DNA from: Thermoplasmata archaeon
GTDB taxonomy: Archaea > Thermoplasmatota > Penumbrarchaeia > Penumbrarchaeales > Penumbrarchaeaceae
Assembly (NCBI GenBank): GCA_023145185.1
Contig: JAGLEG010000244.1
Span: 1-8,093 of the forward strand
Direction: 5' to 3'
DNA length: 8,093 nucleotides
In this document: one piece after another, positions 6,245 to 8,093 of the stretch
How the letters are laid out: every line of letters begins with the position of its first letter
Numbering within the stretch: position 1 is the first letter of the stretch
The notes under the pieces: model-generated
Told to the model about the DNA's origin: nothing
The model's database searches: none
Seen by the model: only the letters and a program-made list of their open reading frames with translations
Translations under genes and position numbers: made by a program

Positions 6245-6254
6245 GTACGAAAGT
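6245..6254 (+). repeat. Direct repeat B, copy 2, at the predicted start site
   Basis: Second exact copy of GTACGAAAGT. It overlaps the palindrome CGTACG at 6244-6249 and lies a few bases after the predicted initiation point at about 6241. Confidence 0.7.
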
Positions 6255-6338
6255 GCGATGTCTGCCGTAGGGACGGGATGCATACGGGGGTCCGGGAAGG
6301 TTCCCAGAGAACGGATTTGACTAAAAAAAGGTCTTTCC

Positions 6339-6767
6339 ATGCCGAAATTAACCACCAAAATATCAGTAAAACTCGAGCCAGATCAGCTGTATGACCTGCA
6401 GGAAGTTGCGGAGTCACAGGGTCTGACCGTTAGTAGATGTGTCCGTAAAGCAGTGGTCAGTTATATTCGGGAACATAATGAAGAGGGCGGTTCAAGCATA
6501 CTCAGGCTTACGCTCACTCGCCTGGAAAAAGAGGCCGTTGGATCCCTTGTGGACCTCGGGGTCATAGATGATCCCGAGGAGTTCTTCCACAAGGCGTTCA
6601 TCGACTACATGGCAGAAGGGGTCAAGAAGCCATTGGAGACGATGGATCGGATCAAGCAGCTCCGACCGGTTCCGAACAGGAGGCCCGGGACCCCTGTCCC
6701 TATTGATATCGAGGTGGATGGAGAAGAAGGTGGGGAAGGGGAGGCGGAGGCTTCGAACAGGAAATGA
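6339..6767 (+). CDS. Ribbon-helix-helix DNA-binding protein with a second RHH-like segment
   Basis: Probable transcription regulator of 142 aa. Residues 5-45 fit a CopG/Arc-type ribbon-helix-helix: a basic beta strand TTKISVKLE, helix 1 PDQLYDLQEVAES, the turn QGLT, then helix 2 VSRCVRKAVVSYI. Residues 54-91 (strand RLTLTRL, helix KEAVGSLVDLG, turn, helix DPEEFFHKAFIDYM) repeat the same strand-helix-helix pattern, so one chain may contain two RHH units. The tail from about 108 is proline-rich and then Gly/Glu-rich (GEEGGEGEAEA), probably disordered. ATG 6339 has AAAGGT 7 nt upstream. The first codons are more AT-rich than neighbouring genes. The leader and promoter carry direct repeats suited to autoregulation. 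It lies 85 bp before the diadenylate cyclase gene. The regulatory target is unknown. Confidence 0.85.
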   Translation: MPKLTTKISVKLEPDQLYDLQEVAESQGLTVSRCVRKAVVSYIREHNEEGGSSILRLTLTRLEKEAVGSLVDLGVIDDPEEFFHKAFIDYMAEGVKKPLETMDRIKQLRPVPNRRPGTPVPIDIEVDGEEGGEGEAEASNRK

Positions 6768-6775
6768 GATACTCT

Positions 6776-6812
6776 GGAAGGCCCGCGAACTGGGGGGTTA
6801 TGCGGGCCTTCC
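6776..6812 (+). terminator. 11-bp perfect hairpin between the RHH and dacZ genes (terminator or intercistronic element)
   Basis: GGAAGGCCCGC (6776-6786) pairs perfectly with GCGGGCCTTCC (6802-6812) around a 15-nt G-rich loop. It begins 8 nt after the RHH stop. No T-run follows, so it does not look like a simple bacterial-type terminator. I find no TATA box between here and dacZ, so the hairpin may be an RNA processing, stability or attenuation element in a shared transcript. Confidence 0.6.
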
Positions 6813-6852
6813 CTTCAACTTCATGATCATCAAAAAGTCATGAGGGATGGAT

Positions 6853-7548
6853 ATGTCCGGTAGGCCGAAGAAAGAGAGGGGGACAAGAGAGCCCCAATTG
6901 CCAGATGATCGTGAGATCACCTCAAGATCGCATGCCGCTGGCCCACAGGAGTTATTTATTCCAGTGATGAGGGGGAGCGTTGACCAACTTATCGACAGAA
7001 TGAACAAAAGGGCAAGAAGGGACCCGAAGGTCGTGAGGAAGGCATTGGAGATATTGATCGGTCTTTCGCTCAAGGGTTACGAGGGCAAAAGCGTCGGCAC
7101 CATATTTTTGATAGGGGATATGGATGGTGTGAGGAGGAATACCAATCAGCTCATTGCCAATCCGTTCAAGGGTTATTACAAGAGAATAAATTTAATGGAC
7201 CCAAAGAACAGAAGGACGTTGGAGGCCTACTCTCAACTGGATGGGGCAATCGTCATAGATGGGTTGGGAAACCTTTACTCCGCGGGGCGTGTAATCGACA
7301 TCAAGGGTGGCCGGGAGAGGGGTTGCTCCGGCTCAGACCCCAACAAGATCAGCAAACGTGGGGGGGGAACAAGGGATCGTGCGGCCCTGTACATAACCAC
7401 CGTTTCAAACACGCTCGCATTGACCCTTTCCTGCGATGGGGACCTGACAGTTTATGAGAAGGGACGTTGTCTCGGCAAGATCCTATGGGAGGTCAGGACG
7501 CTGGGGTCGGAGGAGGACCTCTATCGCCTGTTCGAGAGGGGTCAGTAG
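6853..7548 (+). CDS. dacZ: DacZ-type diadenylate cyclase (DisA_N domain), c-di-AMP synthase
   Basis: Soluble enzyme that condenses two ATP into c-di-AMP, a messenger tied to osmotic and potassium homeostasis. The product is 231 aa from ATG 6853. The order fits archaeal DacZ: a charged N-terminal extension (1-30), KRARRDPKVVRKALEI at 52-67, YEGKSVGTIFLIGD at 76-89, NPFKGYY at 103-109, the catalytic LDGA at 129-132, SAGRVIDI at 143-150, GGTRDRAALYIT at 171-182, then a TLSCDGDLTVYEKG segment. Two positions differ from the usual enzyme: the RHR motif reads RDR (174-176), and the SE after the following strand reads SC. This may reduce or alter catalysis. GAGGG at 6842-6846 is 6 nt from ATG 6853 but abuts ATG 6847 (two residues longer). 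No promoter is seen, so cotranscription with the RHH gene is likely. Family assignment is firm; activity is less so. Confidence 0.88.
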   Translation: MSGRPKKERGTREPQLPDDREITSRSHAAGPQELFIPVMRGSVDQLIDRMNKRARRDPKVVRKALEILIGLSLKGYEGKSVGTIFLIGDMDGVRRNTNQLIANPFKGYYKRINLMDPKNRRTLEAYSQLDGAIVIDGLGNLYSAGRVIDIKGGRERGCSGSDPNKISKRGGGTRDRAALYITTVSNTLALTLSCDGDLTVYEKGRCLGKILWEVRTLGSEEDLYRLFERGQ

Positions 7549-7580
7549 ATGGGACGTTACCCACCTCATCAGGTCAAATT

Positions 7581-7590
7581 ACATATAAAC
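7581..7590 (+). promoter_or_regulatory. TATA box of the zinc-ribbon gene
   Basis: ACATATAAAC in the 122-bp gap after dacZ predicts initiation near 7612 and a leader of about 60 nt, consistent with the strong ribosome binding site that follows. The dyad at 7614-7634 would lie at the very start of the transcript. Confidence 0.5.
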
Positions 7591-7613
7591 CAACGTTTAT
7601 CTAGGAAGAGAGC

Positions 7614-7634
7614 CGATAATCCCTTGTATTATCG
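7614..7634 (+). repeat. Perfect inverted repeat at the predicted transcription start of the zinc-ribbon gene
   Basis: CGATAAT (7614-7620) and ATTATCG (7628-7634) are exact inverse complements separated by 7 nt. The dyad could be an operator for a dimeric regulator or a weak 5' leader hairpin. Its AU-rich arms make a stable RNA stem less likely than a DNA site. Confidence 0.6.
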
Positions 7635-7657
7635 TTCAGTTCCTGGCATCGAACTAA

Positions 7658-7664
7658 GAGGTGA
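7658..7664 (+). promoter_or_regulatory. Strong ribosome binding site fixing the TTG start of the last gene
   Basis: GAGGTGA is fully complementary to the archaeal 16S rRNA 3' tail and lies 6 nt before TTG 7671. It is the best such site in the window and justifies a non-ATG start. Confidence 0.8.
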
Positions 7665-7670
7665 ATTTAG

Positions 7671-8093
7671 TTGAGCGGACCCGTTTGTCCCGATTGTGGG
7701 GTGGAGTTAGCAGATGGAGAGGAGGTGTGCTCCAAATGTGCGGAGGGGAAAGCCGTTCCAGAACCGGAAGGTGCCCAAATAGGGGATCCGGGCCATGGTG
7801 AAGGAGGAGAGCCAATGTCATCAGGTGAGGAGACGGCCCCCGAGGACGACCCTGAGGAGGAGGGAACCTCCGATTCCGAGGAGAGCATGCTCAAGGACCT
7901 CATGGAAAAGGTAAAGAACGCTCAGGCTGAGCTGGATAATGAACTTGGCGGCGGCCTTGAGGATCTGAGGAAACGGGTGGGCGGGGTTGTCGATGTCATC
8001 GATCGGCTGGAGAACATGGATACGGCCTCACCGGAGGAGAAGGAGGTCGAGGATGTGGCCCAGCCCCATGCTGAGGTCCCACCGGAGGAGAAG
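7671..8093 (+). CDS. Zinc-ribbon protein with acidic linker and coiled coil, N-terminal part (runs off right edge)
   Basis: Not recognised as a named protein. The frame is open from TTG 7671 to the window edge: 141 residues, no stop. Residues 6-23 form a short zinc ribbon, CPDC at 6-9 and CSKC at 20-23. A long, very acidic Gly/Pro/Ser/Glu linker follows (about 25-72), probably disordered. Residues 73-115 are helical with heptad-like leucine/valine spacing (MLKDLMEKVKNAQAELDN, then LEDLRKRVGGVVDVIDRL), a candidate coiled coil. Another acidic, proline-containing stretch begins at about 117. The TTG start is supported by a perfect GAGGTGA binding site and by the Cys ribbon lying just after it. 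The gene has its own TATA box and is probably a separate unit from dacZ. Zinc ribbons of this type usually mediate protein contacts; function is unknown, and the missing C-terminus may hold the defining domain. Confidence 0.8.
   Translation, partial: MSGPVCPDCGVELADGEEVCSKCAEGKAVPEPEGAQIGDPGHGEGGEPMSSGEETAPEDDPEEEGTSDSEESMLKDLMEKVKNAQAELDNELGGGLEDLRKRVGGVVDVIDRLENMDTASPEEKEVEDVAQPHAEVPPEEK

Larger units (their letters stand above)
5954..6338 (+). other. Long intergenic region with repeats and AT-rich promoter block, no convincing gene
   Basis: About 385 bp without a convincing coding region. The first half is GC-balanced: a possible weak stem CCCTT 5976-5980 / AAGGG 5999-6003 after the DUF655 stop, and two copies of the palindrome GGTCGGACC at 6002-6010 and 6083-6091. 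The middle, about 6110-6240, is strikingly AT-rich, with T5 runs at 6120-6124 and 6138-6142 that could terminate the rpoF-DUF655 transcript, TATA-like elements, and two pairs of direct repeats. The last 95 bp form a probable leader for the downstream gene. I found no tRNA, and no convincing C/D or H/ACA guide RNA signature. Confidence 0.6.

Noticed and set aside
6294..6305. Palindrome GGGAAGGTTCCC in the RHH leader
   Set aside because: The 2-nt centre gives only a 4-bp RNA stem, and it is not repeated elsewhere in the region, so there is no independent support as an operator.
6240..6320. Short TTG-started upstream reading frame of about 26 codons after GGAGGG at 6233-6238
   Set aside because: The spacing from GGAGGG to the TTG is about 1 nt, too short for initiation, and the peptide has no recognisable feature. 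A leader peptide is not supported.
6218..6394. Small open frame (58 codons) with a CDVC motif in the leader of the RHH gene, beginning MYESIGG
   Set aside because: Its ATG lies inside the TATA box, upstream of the predicted start of transcription, it has no ribosome binding site, only one CxxC pair, and it overlaps the RHH gene in another frame. Probably chance.
6094..6417. Minus-strand open frame of 107 codons opposite the RHH promoter
   Set aside because: It crosses the AT-rich promoter block and the RHH start, has a composition unlike the window's genes and no ribosome binding site or promoter on that strand.

Overview
The window is archaeal, most likely euryarchaeal. It encodes ribosomal protein L21e, RNA polymerase subunit Rpo4/RpoF, a Pus10-type tRNA pseudouridine synthase, a DUF655 RNA-binding protein, an isopentenyl phosphate kinase and an archaeal-type diadenylate cyclase. 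Promoters look archaeal: AT-rich TATA boxes, several of them 26-29 nt upstream of a start codon, as in leaderless transcripts. A Thermoplasmata-like lineage (Methanomassiliicoccales or relatives) is my guess from overall flavour only. I cannot prove it without a search.

Left arm (1-1965, minus strand): three genes read leftwards. They are a HemK2/PrmC-like release-factor glutamine methyltransferase, isopentenyl phosphate kinase (IPK), and the N-terminal 141 residues of type 2 isopentenyl-diphosphate isomerase (Idi-2), which runs off the left edge. IPK and Idi-2 overlap by 4 bp (GTGA), so the last two steps of archaeal IPP/DMAPP supply are translationally coupled. The methyltransferase and IPK each have their own TATA box at leaderless spacing.

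Centre (2080-5953, plus strand): a divergent UbiA-family membrane prenyltransferase, plausibly the archaeal lipid enzyme DGGGP synthase, is followed by the information-processing block pus10 - rpl21e - rpoF - DUF655. This block order is familiar from euryarchaea. Pus10 and Rpo4 both carry acidic insertions relative to what I expect of their families. A TATA box suggests that Pus10 starts at 3083 rather than at the ATG four codons upstream.

Right arm (5954-8093, plus strand): an AT-rich intergenic stretch of about 385 bp carries short direct repeats and palindromes around a TATA box. It precedes a 142-aa protein with two ribbon-helix-helix-like segments. An 11-bp perfect hairpin separates this gene from a DacZ-type (DisA_N) c-di-AMP synthase with altered active-site motifs. 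The window ends inside a zinc-ribbon protein with an acidic linker and predicted coiled coil; it starts at TTG with an excellent ribosome binding site and has a dyad in its leader. The RHH-hairpin-DacZ unit, with its operator-like repeats, is the most promising place for an undescribed regulatory circuit.
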